A program made the translations under genes and the position numbers. This document shows, in pieces, positions 36,127 through 45,623 of a DNA stretch of 64,000 nt (position 1 is the first letter of the stretch; every line of letters begins with the position of its first letter). Source of the DNA: Fructobacillus parabroussonetiae (GTDB lineage Bacteria; Bacillota; Bacilli; Lactobacillales; Lactobacillaceae); assembly GCF_018437265.1 (NCBI RefSeq), contig NZ_JAAMFL010000001.1, positions 145,014 to 209,013 on the forward strand, given 5' to 3'. The notes beneath the pieces are model-generated. The model worked only from the letters and a program-made list of their open reading frames with translations, ran no database searches and was not told the origin of the DNA.

Positions 36127-36151
36127 TAAAAAAAGTCGGCTGAAGCCGACT
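36127..36151 (-). terminator. terminator between the mutase gene and hflX
   Basis: AGTCGGCT-GA-AGCCGACT core with a T7 tail in the minus direction. Confidence 0.85.
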
Positions 36152-36155
36152 GTGC

Positions 36156-36830
36156 TTATGCTTTTGGGAAAACGTGCTCGTTATCATTAAAGATGTCCAC
36201 CCGGCCATCTTCTTTTGTCAACTGAATCTTTGTCACGGCCCCGTTTGTAATTGATTGACCAGCCATTTCAGGATGACCAAAGTAGTCAACGATTGCTCGA
36301 ATGGCGGTACCGTGGGCGACAACGAGTACTTGATCGCCATCTTGGTGTTCTTTCAACAAGTAGTCAAAGCCGCGCTTCATGCGGCCAATGAAGGCCTCGT
36401 AGTTTTCAGCCAACTGGTAGGGGTCGGCTTTTGCAAAGAGGTCCATTGAACCGGCCATGCCACGTTTCTGAATCATGTCGGAATAATCAACGTATGGGTC
36501 GTCTGTAAAGGCGTTTAACTGCGTTAAGGCAACTTGGGAATCAATCCCTTCAAAGGAGCCAAAGTTTTCTTCACGAAAGTCTTGAAGCTGCTGTGGCCAA
36601 GTTGGCGAGCCGGCCTTGTTTTCAGACAAAATATACTTAGCTGTGTGGATGGCACGGGTCAAATCAGAGGAATAGGCGCCGTTGAAACGAATGTTTGCCA
36701 AACGCCGGCCGGCGTCGTGTCCGTGCTCGATTCCGGCTGCTGTAAGTGGTGCGTCAGAGTGACCCTGGAGACGACGGGTTAAGTTAAAGTATGTTTGTCC
36801 GTGGCGGACAAGGTAAAGTTGAATGGCCAT
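36156..36830 (-). CDS. gpmB: histidine phosphatase / phosphoglycerate-mutase-like protein
   Basis: A 224-residue branch-1 histidine phosphatase. The phosphohistidine motif LVRHGQTYFN is at the start, with LQGHSDAPLTAAG, the proton-donor region FREENFGSFEG and the second His in VVAHGTAIRA. Members are cofactor-independent-of-2,3-BPG phosphatases or mutases of unclear substrate; gpmB is the usual annotation. A CobC-like role is less likely. No ribosome site of full strength is seen, only GGGAG a few bases before the ATG. Confidence 0.85.
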   Translation of the reverse strand: MAIQLYLVRHGQTYFNLTRRLQGHSDAPLTAAGIEHGHDAGRRLANIRFNGAYSSDLTRAIHTAKYILSENKAGSPTWPQQLQDFREENFGSFEGIDSQVALTQLNAFTDDPYVDYSDMIQKRGMAGSMDLFAKADPYQLAENYEAFIGRMKRGFDYLLKEHQDGDQVLVVAHGTAIRAIVDYFGHPEMAGQSITNGAVTKIQLTKEDGRVDIFNDNEHVFPKA

Positions 36831-37068
36831 GATTACTCCCTTTCAATCTGTTCTAAGCTTTATTTTACCATTGTTTGACTTGTCTTTTTGAACTTTCTGG
36901 AATGGAAATCTTGTCCTTTCATGGTCGCATCGACCGTTTTAATGTAGCTAAAAAAGAAAGTCCAAAGGACAATGGTAGAGCCGATACGTCTTTGCCTAGT
37001 TTTCTCTTTTGAAATCGACTAAAAACTGCGGTAGGCTAGACCTTAGAATAGTGCAGCAGGAGGAAGAA

Positions 37069-39597
37069 ATGCCCCAAAAACTAGAACAAATTGAAGTTCG
37101 CGGTGGACGTGTCCACAACCTGAAAAACATTGATGTCGACATTCCGTTAAACCAATTCGTGGCCATTTCGGGGCCGTCTGGATCAGGAAAGTCCTCTTTG
37201 GCCATGGGCATTCTCTATGCCGAGGGGTCACGTCGATACCTGGAGGCGTTGTCTACCTACACCCGTCGTCGGATTGGACAAAGCAGCCGTGCAGACGTGC
37301 GAGAGGTTAAACACATCCCTTCCGCCATTGCGCTGCGGCAGCGTCCGGGGGTTCCTTCTGAACGGTCAACGGTTGGCTCGATGTCAGAAATTTTCAACGT
37401 CGTTCGCCTCGTCTTTTCGCGTCTTGGTTCACCGGTTTGTCCAAATGGGCACCGCGTGGCCCCTTCAATTTCAATTGCTCAGGCCTTCGACAAGGCATCA
37501 TCTTCTGATGATGAAGACTCCTGGACAATCGACTGTCCGACCTGTGGCGTCAGCTTTAAAATTCCAACCGCCGCTGACTTTGCCTTCAATGGAAATGGTG
37601 CCTGCCTGACCTGCCATGGAACGGGGAAGGTACGTCAAATTGATGATGATGCGATTATTAAAGATGAGAACATGACCATCGACGAGGGAGCCGTCGCGCC
37701 ATGGCGTTTGCCCGGCCGTGCTTTTATGGCGACAATCGCTCGTTCACGAGGTGTGCGCACGGACGTTCCCTTTAAGGATTTGACGGACAAAGAAAAGGAC
37801 TTTGTCCTACATGGTGAAAAGAAGCGCTATGCGGTCGACTTGCATACATCGACGGGCCGTGTGTATAACAACAATAATTCCCTCTATGAAAACGCCTACG
37901 ATGCCATTCGTGATTCACTAGCAACGGTTAAGTCCGAGGGGGCAATCAAGCGTCTGAATAAGTTCTTTATCTTTAAAACTTGTCCGACCTGTCACGGTAG
38001 CCGGATTAAGCCAGAATTACTGCAGCAGACGGTGAATGGGAAAAACATTGCGGAGGTGGCCAACCTCACGCTTGGTTCTCTGCTGGACTGGCGAGATGAA
38101 AGCTTGAAAACACTGCCAGAAAACATGCAAAAGATGGCCAGGGCGATCTTTTCGGAGTTAACAAACAACCTGCGCCCGCTGCTCCAACTCGGTCTGGACT
38201 ATCTATCCTTATCACGGTCTGGTAACACACTGTCGACTGGGGAACGGCAACGAATTCAGCTGGCTAAAACGTTGCGAACGGAGACAACGGGCGTGCTTTA
38301 CGTCTTGGACGAGCCGTCGATTGGGCTACACCCGGACAACGTGAAGGGATTGATTTCGGTTTTTCGTGAATTGATTGCTCAGGGAAATTCGCTGGTGGTT
38401 GTGGACCACAACGTGGACTTGATTGGCGCAGCCGACTGGATCATTGAAGTTGGGCCGGGCTCTGGTGTGAAGGGTGGAAACATCATCGCAAAGGGGACAC
38501 CAGCGCAGCTGAAGGCCGATGCACGGTCATTGATTGGGCCCTACTTGTCGGGGCAGGCGGACATTCTTCTTGAAAAAACGGCGCCGGTGGCGCCTAAAAA
38601 GGGTGAAGAAACGGCTATGGAGGTTGCTGACTTTTACAACATTAAGGATGTGAAAGTCAAATTCCCGGAACATGAAATTACCACTGTCACTGGCTTTTCC
38701 GGTGCCGGAAAGTCCTCCTTGATTCTGAATTCACTCGTAGTCGCACTGGAAAATCAGAAAAAGCTGCCAAAGCAAGTGAAGAGTCTGCAGACGAACTTGA
38801 AGCATGTGGTTTCCGTTGACGCCAAGCCGGTTGGGAAAAACACCCGCTCTTCAGTTGCGACCTACACAACCATCATGGATCACCTTCGCCATCTCTTTTC
38901 AGACCTGCCTGAGGCGAAGGAAAAGGGCTATGGGCTGGCAAACTTTTCTTATAACAATAAGGCGGGGGCTTGTCCAAACTGTGGTGGTTTGGGAATGGTC
39001 GGTTTGGACGTGCAGTACTTGGCCGATATTGAAGAGCTTTGTCCGGTTTGTCAAGGTAACCGATTTAAACCAGAAATCGCGGCAATCAAGTGGCATGGTT
39101 ATTCCATTGTGGATGTACTGAACCTTTCGGTAGAAGAAGCCCTGCCCGTCTTTTCGGACGAGCCAAAAATTGAACGAGAGCTCAAACTGCTACAAGAAAT
39201 TGGATTGGATTACCTGCAACTTGGGCAGAGCACACCTTCTCTTTCTGGTGGGGAGGCTCAGCGGCTTAAGCTCGTAAAACACTTGAATAAGTCCCAGAAG
39301 CAGACGCTCTTTGTGTTTGATGAGCCAACCATCGGCTTGCACCCAACGGACGTGGCGACCTTGTTTAAAGTCTTCAACAAACTAAAGGCTAAGGGAGCAA
39401 CGATTCTAATCATCACCCACGACTTGGATTTGATGACAAACGCGGACTACTTGATTGATCTTGGACCACGTGGCGGGTCTGCCGGGGGACAGTTGATGGC
39501 CGAAGGACAGGTGTTTGATTTGCTGAAAGAAAAGACCAACAGTCTGACCTTACAGTACCTCAAAGAACACGTCGATAAATTCCACATTGTCGATTAA
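37069..39597 (+). CDS. short UvrA-like ABC ATPase (UvrA2 type)
   Basis: An 842-residue protein, about 100 residues shorter than the repair UvrA. Two ABC modules: Walker A GPSGSGKSSL and FSGAGKSSL; signatures LSTGERQRIQLAK and LSGGEAQRLKLVK; Walker B VLDEPSIGLHP and VFDEPTIGLHP. Zinc-finger cysteines are kept (CPTCGVSF, CLTCHGTG, CPTCHGSR, CPNCGGLG, CPVCQGNRF). The insert that binds UvrB appears shortened. There is no uvrB near. UvrA2 proteins are linked to DNA-damage or antibiotic tolerance. Start at 37069 is fixed by AGGAGGAAG. Confidence 0.88.
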   Translation: MPQKLEQIEVRGGRVHNLKNIDVDIPLNQFVAISGPSGSGKSSLAMGILYAEGSRRYLEALSTYTRRRIGQSSRADVREVKHIPSAIALRQRPGVPSERSTVGSMSEIFNVVRLVFSRLGSPVCPNGHRVAPSISIAQAFDKASSSDDEDSWTIDCPTCGVSFKIPTAADFAFNGNGACLTCHGTGKVRQIDDDAIIKDENMTIDEGAVAPWRLPGRAFMATIARSRGVRTDVPFKDLTDKEKDFVLHGEKKRYAVDLHTSTGRVYNNNNSLYENAYDAIRDSLATVKSEGAIKRLNKFFIFKTCPTCHGSRIKPELLQQTVNGKNIAEVANLTLGSLLDWRDESLKTLPENMQKMARAIFSELTNNLRPLLQLGLDYLSLSRSGNTLSTGERQRIQLAKTLRTETTGVLYVLDEPSIGLHPDNVKGLISVFRELIAQGNSLVVVDHNVDLIGAADWIIEVGPGSGVKGGNIIAKGTPAQLKADARSLIGPYLSGQADILLEKTAPVAPKKGEETAMEVADFYNIKDVKVKFPEHEITTVTGFSGAGKSSLILNSLVVALENQKKLPKQVKSLQTNLKHVVSVDAKPVGKNTRSSVATYTTIMDHLRHLFSDLPEAKEKGYGLANFSYNNKAGACPNCGGLGMVGLDVQYLADIEELCPVCQGNRFKPEIAAIKWHGYSIVDVLNLSVEEALPVFSDEPKIERELKLLQEIGLDYLQLGQSTPSLSGGEAQRLKLVKHLNKSQKQTLFVFDEPTIGLHPTDVATLFKVFNKLKAKGATILIITHDLDLMTNADYLIDLGPRGGSAGGQLMAEGQVFDLLKEKTNSLTLQYLKEHVDKFHIVD

Positions 39598-39606
39598 AGT
39601 AAAAGA

Positions 39607-39638
39607 AAAAAACCAGTCCTTAAGGACTGGTTTTTTTC
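39607..39638 (+). terminator. shared terminator, UvrA-like / CorC-like genes
   Basis: AAACCAGTCC-TTAA-GGACTGGTTT with A and T runs; between convergent genes. Confidence 0.92.
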
Positions 39639-39650
39639 TTTTACACGGTA

Positions 39651-41084
39651 TTAATCTTTTTTATTTTCTTTTTGGTTCTCCTTGTCACGAAGGTGGAAGC
39701 GGGATTTCTCGTTTCCCTTTTCCTCTGCTTCGGACTGGTCGTCATTTGCCTCATCCGTGCTTGGTTCTGGTTCGGGGTCTAATTCCTTCACAGCAAACTC
39801 GGGGATAAAGGCGTTTTCGTAATCTAAGGCGGTGACTTGGTAGTTGGCAATCTTTAAAGAATCGCCAGTTCGAAAGTCGGGATCGCGCTTTAAGACGTAG
39901 CCCGTCAAGGTGACCGCTTCGTCTTCATCCAACTCCTTCACATCCGTGTGGAAGTAGCGTTGGAAGTCGTAAAGCGTCGTCTTACCGGAAACCTTGTAGC
40001 GGCGATCGCCCAGCTTTTCGATGTATTCATCGGCCTGGTCATCCATTTCATCACGAACGGATCCGAAGAGTTCCTCGTAGATATCCTTATCCGTGATAAT
40101 ACCGGCCGTTCCACCGTATTCGTCAACTACAACGGCGATCGGTGAACGCTTCATGACCATTTCGTCCATCACATCGTGCAAGTCCATGTTTTCAGGCACG
40201 GCAGGAATGTCACGCATGATTTTGGCGACGGGTTCCTTGCCTGAAATACGGCTTTGACGAACTAAGTCATAGTTAAAGACGTAACCCAAGACTTTATCCT
40301 TGTCACCGTCAGCGACAACGGGGAAGCGTGAGTGACGCTTTTGAAGATACTCATCCAAACCAGTTGCGATGGAGTCGGAGACGTCAATGACATCCATTGA
40401 CGTTCGGTCAATCATGACATCGACGGCGACTTTGTCATTCATTTCAAAGGCACGCTGCATGAAAGTCAAATCTTCCGTATCCAGCTCTCCGGCTTCGGCG
40501 GCGTTTTTCGAAAGAGACAAGATCTCGGTCTGTGAGTAGATGTCATCTTCGTTGGTTACTTGGAAGCCAAGCAGGTGGGTGACCCAGTTGGACAAATGAT
40601 CCAGAATCCAAATCATTGGGAACAGGGTAATGTGGAAGAAACGAACCGGCTTAACGATGAAGAGCAACACCTTGATTGGTTCTTCAATGGCGATGTTCTT
40701 TGGCACCAAATCCGTAAAGACCGCGTGAAGTACCGTGAAAATGACAATGGCGGCAACGGAAGCCACGGGCTTAGCCATTTCACTTGGTAGCAAGTGGGAC
40801 TGGATAATCAGATCCGCGACGGTTTCTTCACCAACCCAACCTAAGATAAGGGAAGTCAACGTGATTCCAACCTGTGCGGTTGAAAGGAATTCCGTCAGGT
40901 GGGTGACCATGTGAATGGCGGATGCGATATTTTTCGATGGCTTATCGCGGTCAGCCTGCATGGCTTCAAGCGCGGATAAGCGGACTTTGACAAGCGAGTA
41001 CTCCGTCAGTGTGAAGAGTACGGCGAGTAAAAGAATAAAAACAATAATAAATGTATTAATTAAATACGAAGGACCAGAATCCAA
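39651..41084 (-). CDS. CNNM/HlyC-CorC family membrane protein with CBS domains
   Basis: A 477-residue protein. DUF21 membrane domain (four helices, residues about 1-200), a CBS pair (MIDRTSMDVID..., KIMRDIPAVPENMDLHDV and VVDEYGGTAGIITDKDIYEELFG), then the CorC_HlyC domain and an acidic, low-complexity tail (EPEPSTDEANDDQSEAEEK). Such proteins are linked to Mg or Co export. The best start is a TTG at 41084, with AGAGGT seven bases upstream; a TTG six codons earlier is possible. Confidence 0.88.
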   Translation of the reverse strand: MDSGPSYLINTFIIVFILLLAVLFTLTEYSLVKVRLSALEAMQADRDKPSKNIASAIHMVTHLTEFLSTAQVGITLTSLILGWVGEETVADLIIQSHLLPSEMAKPVASVAAIVIFTVLHAVFTDLVPKNIAIEEPIKVLLFIVKPVRFFHITLFPMIWILDHLSNWVTHLLGFQVTNEDDIYSQTEILSLSKNAAEAGELDTEDLTFMQRAFEMNDKVAVDVMIDRTSMDVIDVSDSIATGLDEYLQKRHSRFPVVADGDKDKVLGYVFNYDLVRQSRISGKEPVAKIMRDIPAVPENMDLHDVMDEMVMKRSPIAVVVDEYGGTAGIITDKDIYEELFGSVRDEMDDQADEYIEKLGDRRYKVSGKTTLYDFQRYFHTDVKELDEDEAVTLTGYVLKRDPDFRTGDSLKIANYQVTALDYENAFIPEFAVKELDPEPEPSTDEANDDQSEAEEKGNEKSRFHLRDKENQKENKKD

Positions 41085-41102
41085 AATGTTTACCTCTTTC
41101 AA

Positions 41103-41499
41103 ATCGATTCATTCATTTAACATCTATTATAGCAAAAAATAAGGGGATAGCGAAAAAAGTCCAGCTGAATCGCAGCAGGTCACCGAAGTTGAACTTCACA
41201 AAAGTACAGAAAGGTTGTTCCCCTAAAAAACAGCAAAAGACAAGGGTTGTTTCGTTATGTAATAATTGTCATAGCGACTAGAAACCGAACGATTGTTGTG
41301 AGAATAACCTTGTCTAAAAAAGCACAATCTTGAATTAAAAAAGCCCAAGAAAGGGGGTTTAACGAACAAATGTTTGTGCAGACACATTTAGACCTTGAAG
41401 TCTGCATTCAAACCGGTAAACTAGTAACTGTTCCATCAGTGGCGACAAGCTGTCAGCCCGCTGATGATGCTAAATCTAGAGAGAAAGAAGGACCACGTC
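41103..41499 (+). promoter_or_regulatory. long leader of the nrdHEIF operon with LexA-like box
   Basis: About 400 bp without a gene. At 41363-41376 CGAAC-AAAT-GTTTG fits the Bacillus DinR/LexA consensus CGAACRNRYGTTYG at every fixed position. Next to it GCAGAC (41378-41383) can pair with GTCTGC (41400-41405), and further pairings (CAG..CTG around 41440-41465) are possible before the nrdH ribosome site GAAGGA. I found no convincing NrdR box and no unambiguous promoter; TTGTTT with a TAATAAT about 15 bp downstream (near 41250-41270) is one option. Confidence 0.4.
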
Positions 41500-41730
41500 A
41501 TGTCACAAGTCACGGTCTTTACCAAAAATAACTGCGTTCAATGCAAGATGACGAAAAAGTACCTCGATCAACTTGGGGTAGGCTTCGAAGAAATCAACAT
41601 TGAAGAGCAACCAGAGTACCTTTCACAGTTGAAAGAAGAAGGGTTCAAGCAGACCCCCGTTGTCAAAATCGAAGGGCAAGAAGCCATTTCTGGTTTCCAA
41701 CCAGCCGTTTTGAAACAATTAACCGCCTAA
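41500..41730 (+). CDS. nrdH: NrdH, glutaredoxin-like reductant of ribonucleotide reductase
   Basis: A 76-residue redoxin that reduces NrdE. Active site CVQC in FTKNNCVQCKMTKKYL and the TPVVKI / SGFQP segments of the family. The ATG at 41500 is taken because of GAAGGA eight bases upstream; an earlier in-frame ATG has no ribosome site. Confidence 0.95.
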   Translation: MSQVTVFTKNNCVQCKMTKKYLDQLGVGFEEINIEEQPEYLSQLKEEGFKQTPVVKIEGQEAISGFQPAVLKQLTA

Positions 41731-41829
41731 GCTTTTTTGTGTTCACTTGTTTCATAGGCCAGTCAAAAAGCGTCACTTTTTTAAAAAAGTTTGTTCATTT
41801 TGGCTAGCCCGTATTTTGAAAGGATTTCC

Positions 41830-44001
41830 ATGTCATTACTCGATATTGACCTTGCGAATGTTAAGTATTTCGATTTAAACAATGAAGTTAACATTCCAAA
41901 GAACGGCCAAATTCAACTTGAAAAAGACCAGGAAGCATTGGCTGCTTTCTTGGAAGAAAACGTTCGTCCGAACATGAAGACTTTTCCATCATTAAAGGCA
42001 CGATTCGATTGGATGATCGAAAACGACTTTTTGGAAGAGGGCTTTGTGAACAAGTACGAAATGGCCTTTATTGAGAAGTTGTACGCCTTCCTTGAAGGTG
42101 AGGACTTCCACTTTGCTTCGTTCATGGCCGCCTTTAAGTTCTACAATCAGTATGCCCAAAAGACAAATGACAAGGCTTACTACGTCGAATCATACCTTGA
42201 TCGCGTGGCAGTGAACGCCTTGTTTTATGCCGACGGAAACGAAGAGTTGGCGATGTCTTTGGCCAATGAAATGATTCACCAACGGTACCAGCCTGCTACG
42301 CCATCGTTTTTGAACGCTGGTCGGAAGCGCCGTGGGGAATTGGTTTCTTGTTTTGTTTTGCAGTCAACGGACAACATGAACTCGATTGGCCGGATTATTA
42401 ATTCAGCTTTGCAGCTGTCAAAAATGGGTGGTGGTGTCGGCATCAACTTGTCAAACGTTCGTGAGGCCGGTGCACCCGTGATGGGCATCGCTAACTCCGC
42501 TGGTGGAATTGTGCCAATTATGAAGTTGTTGGAAGATTCCTTCACCTTCTCATCACAGGTTGGTGCCCGCCAGGGTGCCGGTGTGGTTTATTTGAACATT
42601 TTCCACCCCGACTTGATGACCTTTATGGCCACGAAGAAGGAAAACGCCGATGAAAAAGTTCGTGTGAAGACGCTGTCACTTGGCTTGGTTGTGTCGGATA
42701 AGTTCTATGAATTAACAAAGGCCAACAAAGAAATGGCCTTGTTCTCACCGGCTGATGTGGAACGCGAATACGGCGTACCATTCAACTACGTGGACATTAC
42801 GGCCGAATATGACAACTTGCTGGCAAACCCAAAGATTCACCATAAGATGATTTCTGCCCGGGCCGTGGAAGAAGAAATCTCAAAGCTCCAGCAGGAATCG
42901 GGTTATCCATACATTATGAACGTGGATACGGTGAACGCCGCCAATCCCATTAGTGGAAAAGTCGTGTCCTCAAACCTCTGTTCTGAAATTCTCCAGGCAC
43001 AAACGCCTTCCGAATTGAACGACCAACAGGAGTACACGAAGCTTGGTGAAGACATCTCATGTAACCTTGGTTCTATCAACATTGTCAACATGATGAAGAC
43101 ACCTGACTTTGCCGCCTCGGTCGAAGCCATGATTCGCGCACTGTCCTTTGTTTCGGATAACTCCAACTTAAACGTCGTGCCATCTGTTCAAAATGGTAAC
43201 CAGAAGAACCATGCGGTTGGCTTGGGCGCCATGGGACTGGCAGCGATGTTTGCACAAAACAAGATGATGTATGGAGACGAGGAAGCGTTGGACTTTACCC
43301 AGACCTTCTTCTCGACGCTGAACTACTACTCCCTCATGGCATCGATGCACATTGCCGAAGATCGTGGCGAAACCTTTGCTGACTTTGATAAATCCGCTTA
43401 TGCTGACGGCTCTTACTTTGATCGTTACTTGAGCGAGGACTTTGGACCAAAGACTGCCAAAGTCGAAAACTTGTTTAAAGACATTCATGTGCCAGACCAA
43501 AAGGACTGGCAGGAATTGAAGAAGCAGGTGATGGAAAACGGTTTGTACAATGCCTATCGTCATGCCATCGCACCAACGGGATCCATCTCTTACGTAAACA
43601 ACACGACCGCTTCTTTGCACCCCATCATTAACCGAATTGAAGAACGTCAAGAAGGGATGATTGGAAAGGTTTACTATCCAGCACCCGGTCTTTCAAATGA
43701 GACTTTGCCTTACTATCAATCGGCGTATGACACGGATATGCGAAAAGTCGTTGACGTTTACGCTGCTGCACAGCCCCACATTGACCAGGGAATGTCTTTG
43801 ACTTATTTCATGCGCTCAACAATTCCTGATGGTCTTTACGAGTGGAAGGATGATCGTACGAACAAGATGACCACTCGTGATTTGTCAATCTTGCGTAACT
43901 ACGCCTTTAAGAAGGGGATTAAGACGATTTATTACGTTCGTACCTATACGGATGATAATCAAGAGGCCGGTGTTAATGAATGTGAGTCCTGCTCCATTTA
44001 A
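41830..44001 (+). CDS. nrdE: NrdE, class Ib ribonucleotide reductase large subunit
   Basis: A 723-residue enzyme making deoxynucleotides. Radical-site and substrate motifs: ATPSFLNAGRKRRGELVSCF (first active Cys), SSNLCSEI (second) and TGSISYVNNTTAS, with the mobile reductant tail CESCSI at the very end. AAAGGA lies before the ATG; a longer frame extends 13 codons upstream without a ribosome site. A 99-bp gap separates it from nrdH. Confidence 0.96.
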   Translation: MSLLDIDLANVKYFDLNNEVNIPKNGQIQLEKDQEALAAFLEENVRPNMKTFPSLKARFDWMIENDFLEEGFVNKYEMAFIEKLYAFLEGEDFHFASFMAAFKFYNQYAQKTNDKAYYVESYLDRVAVNALFYADGNEELAMSLANEMIHQRYQPATPSFLNAGRKRRGELVSCFVLQSTDNMNSIGRIINSALQLSKMGGGVGINLSNVREAGAPVMGIANSAGGIVPIMKLLEDSFTFSSQVGARQGAGVVYLNIFHPDLMTFMATKKENADEKVRVKTLSLGLVVSDKFYELTKANKEMALFSPADVEREYGVPFNYVDITAEYDNLLANPKIHHKMISARAVEEEISKLQQESGYPYIMNVDTVNAANPISGKVVSSNLCSEILQAQTPSELNDQQEYTKLGEDISCNLGSINIVNMMKTPDFAASVEAMIRALSFVSDNSNLNVVPSVQNGNQKNHAVGLGAMGLAAMFAQNKMMYGDEEALDFTQTFFSTLNYYSLMASMHIAEDRGETFADFDKSAYADGSYFDRYLSEDFGPKTAKVENLFKDIHVPDQKDWQELKKQVMENGLYNAYRHAIAPTGSISYVNNTTASLHPIINRIEERQEGMIGKVYYPAPGLSNETLPYYQSAYDTDMRKVVDVYAAAQPHIDQGMSLTYFMRSTIPDGLYEWKDDRTNKMTTRDLSILRNYAFKKGIKTIYYVRTYTDDNQEAGVNECESCSI

Positions 44002-44161
44002 TTCACTACACCGCAAAAAAGCAAGCGTTTGCTTGCTGTACATAATCGTTTGGCCCACTGTGGGCTAACAGTCGACTGGGTGCGCTGCCTTTAAATGAGG
44101 GCTTCGCTGTGTACCAGTCTTTCGTTTTCTTGGACAGCGCCATGCGCTTAGAAAGGTTTTT
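44002..44161 (+). other. structured nrdE-nrdI intercistronic region
   Basis: A 160-bp gene-free gap inside the operon with three possible hairpins: AGCAAGC-GTTT-GCTTGCT (44018-44035), GCCCAC-TGT-GGGC (about 44052-44064) and a long one closed by GACTGG/CCAGTC (about 44075-44122). None has a T-tract, so they look like processing or stability elements rather than terminators. Confidence 0.5.
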
Positions 44162-44602
44162 ATGGCAACTTATCGTTTGTTGTACATTTCAATTGAAGGT
44201 AATACCGAATCGTTTGTTCAGAAACTAGCGGCTGTTGCTGAGTCAGAAGGTGATCAACTGTCGCTTTTAGCGCTGGGTGACGAAATTGATCCAGCCCATG
44301 AAAAAGAGCCCTTTGTTGCTTTAGTGCCGACCTACTTAAACGGTGGAACGGGTACGGGACCCGAAGTGGTTGAGATTTTCACCAATGCTTTAGCCGATTA
44401 TATCGACTTTGGTAATAATGCGCGTTATTTGCGTGGTGTGATTGGTTCTGGTAATCGGAACTTTAATGATCAGTACATTTTGACGGCAAAGCGTTATGCC
44501 GAAAAATATCATGTGCCGGTCATCGGTGACTACGAATTGCGCGGAACAAGTCGTGAGGCCGAAAAGATTTTTGCGCGAATCAAAGAAACGTTAGGAGAGT
44601 AG
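44162..44602 (+). CDS. nrdI: NrdI, flavodoxin-like activator of NrdF
   Basis: A 146-residue flavoprotein that supplies the oxidant for the dimanganese-tyrosyl radical of NrdF. FMN loop YISIEGNTESFVQKL near the N-terminus and GVIGSGNRNFNDQYILTAK later. One base before nrdF with a shared GGAGAG region, so tightly coupled. Confidence 0.94.
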   Translation: MATYRLLYISIEGNTESFVQKLAAVAESEGDQLSLLALGDEIDPAHEKEPFVALVPTYLNGGTGTGPEVVEIFTNALADYIDFGNNARYLRGVIGSGNRNFNDQYILTAKRYAEKYHVPVIGDYELRGTSREAEKIFARIKETLGE

Positions 44603-44603
44603 G

Positions 44604-45572
44604 ATGCAACACGTTAATCAAGGTTCATATACAGCCGTTAATTGGAATAACATTGAGGATTCATTGGACAAGGCAACTTGGGAAAAGTTGACCCAGCAGT
44701 TCTGGTTGGATACACGTGTGCCGATTTCAAATGATTTGCGCGTTTGGCGTGGCGAATTGGATGATACGGAACGTCGTGTTTACAACTTGGTCTTTGCCGG
44801 ACTGACAACGTTGGATACGCTCCAGTCACAAGACGGGATGGCCTCTTTGCGCGCGGATGCTGTCAACCAAAAGGAAGAGGCCGTCTTGAATAACATCCAG
44901 TTCATGGAATCCGTTCACGCCAAGTCATACTCATCCATCTTTGAGACTTTGAACAACAAGAACGAAATTGATGAAACCTTTGATTGGGCCGATCATGATG
45001 AGTTCCTGCAGTACAAGGCCAACAAGATTAACGACATTTATCAGAACGGCACACCACTACAGAAAAAAGTCGCGTCCGTCTTCTTGGAAACGTTCCTCTT
45101 TTACTCTGGTTTTTACACGCCTCTTTACTATTTGGGCCACAACAAGATGGTCAATGCCGCCGAAATCATCAAGTTGATTTTACGTGATGAATCCGTGCAC
45201 GGGACCTACATTGGCTACAAGTTTCAAATTGGTTTTAAGCAGCTTTCAGAGGACGAACAAGAAGAGATGAAGTCTTGGATGTATGACTTGCTCTTTGATC
45301 TTTATTCAAACGAAGAACAGTTTACACACGAGATTTACGACCAAATCGGTTGGACGGAAGACGTGATGTCTTTCCTTCGTTACAATGCCAATAAGGCACT
45401 GATGAACCTGGGGCAGGAACCAATGTTCCCAGATTCAGCAGAAGACGTGAACCCGGTAGTAATGAATGGAATTTCGACATCAACGTCGAACCATGACTTC
45501 TTCTCAGCCGTTGGAAATGGTTACTTACTTGGTGAGGCCGAATCGATGGAAGACAGCGATTACGATTTCTAA
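44604..45572 (+). CDS. nrdF: NrdF, class Ib ribonucleotide reductase small subunit
   Basis: A 322-residue radical-generating ferritin-like protein. Metal ligands in QFMESVHAKSYSSIF (Glu, His) and LRDESVHGTYIGYKFQ (Glu, His), first ligand Asp in TTLDTLQSQDG. The C-terminal tail DSDYDF is the NrdE-binding tail. Last gene of nrdHEIF; a terminator follows. Confidence 0.96.
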   Translation: MQHVNQGSYTAVNWNNIEDSLDKATWEKLTQQFWLDTRVPISNDLRVWRGELDDTERRVYNLVFAGLTTLDTLQSQDGMASLRADAVNQKEEAVLNNIQFMESVHAKSYSSIFETLNNKNEIDETFDWADHDEFLQYKANKINDIYQNGTPLQKKVASVFLETFLFYSGFYTPLYYLGHNKMVNAAEIIKLILRDESVHGTYIGYKFQIGFKQLSEDEQEEMKSWMYDLLFDLYSNEEQFTHEIYDQIGWTEDVMSFLRYNANKALMNLGQEPMFPDSAEDVNPVVMNGISTSTSNHDFFSAVGNGYLLGEAESMEDSDYDF

Positions 45573-45579
45573 GACATGA

Positions 45580-45612
45580 AAAAAGCGATGACCGAAAGGT
45601 CATCGCTTTTTC
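45580..45612 (+). terminator. nrdHEIF terminator
   Basis: AAGCGATGACC-GAAA-GGTCATCGCTT with T5, shared with the convergent PAP2 gene. Confidence 0.9.
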
Positions 45613-45623
45613 TTTGTTTCTTT

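Noticed and set aside
41103..41499. NrdR boxes or a riboswitch in front of nrdHEIF
   Set aside because: No ACACWATATATWGTGT-like pair was found, and the possible hairpins match no riboswitch known to me.
43168..43650. 160-codon frame opposite nrdE
   Set aside because: Antisense to conserved catalytic motifs of NrdE; no ribosome site.
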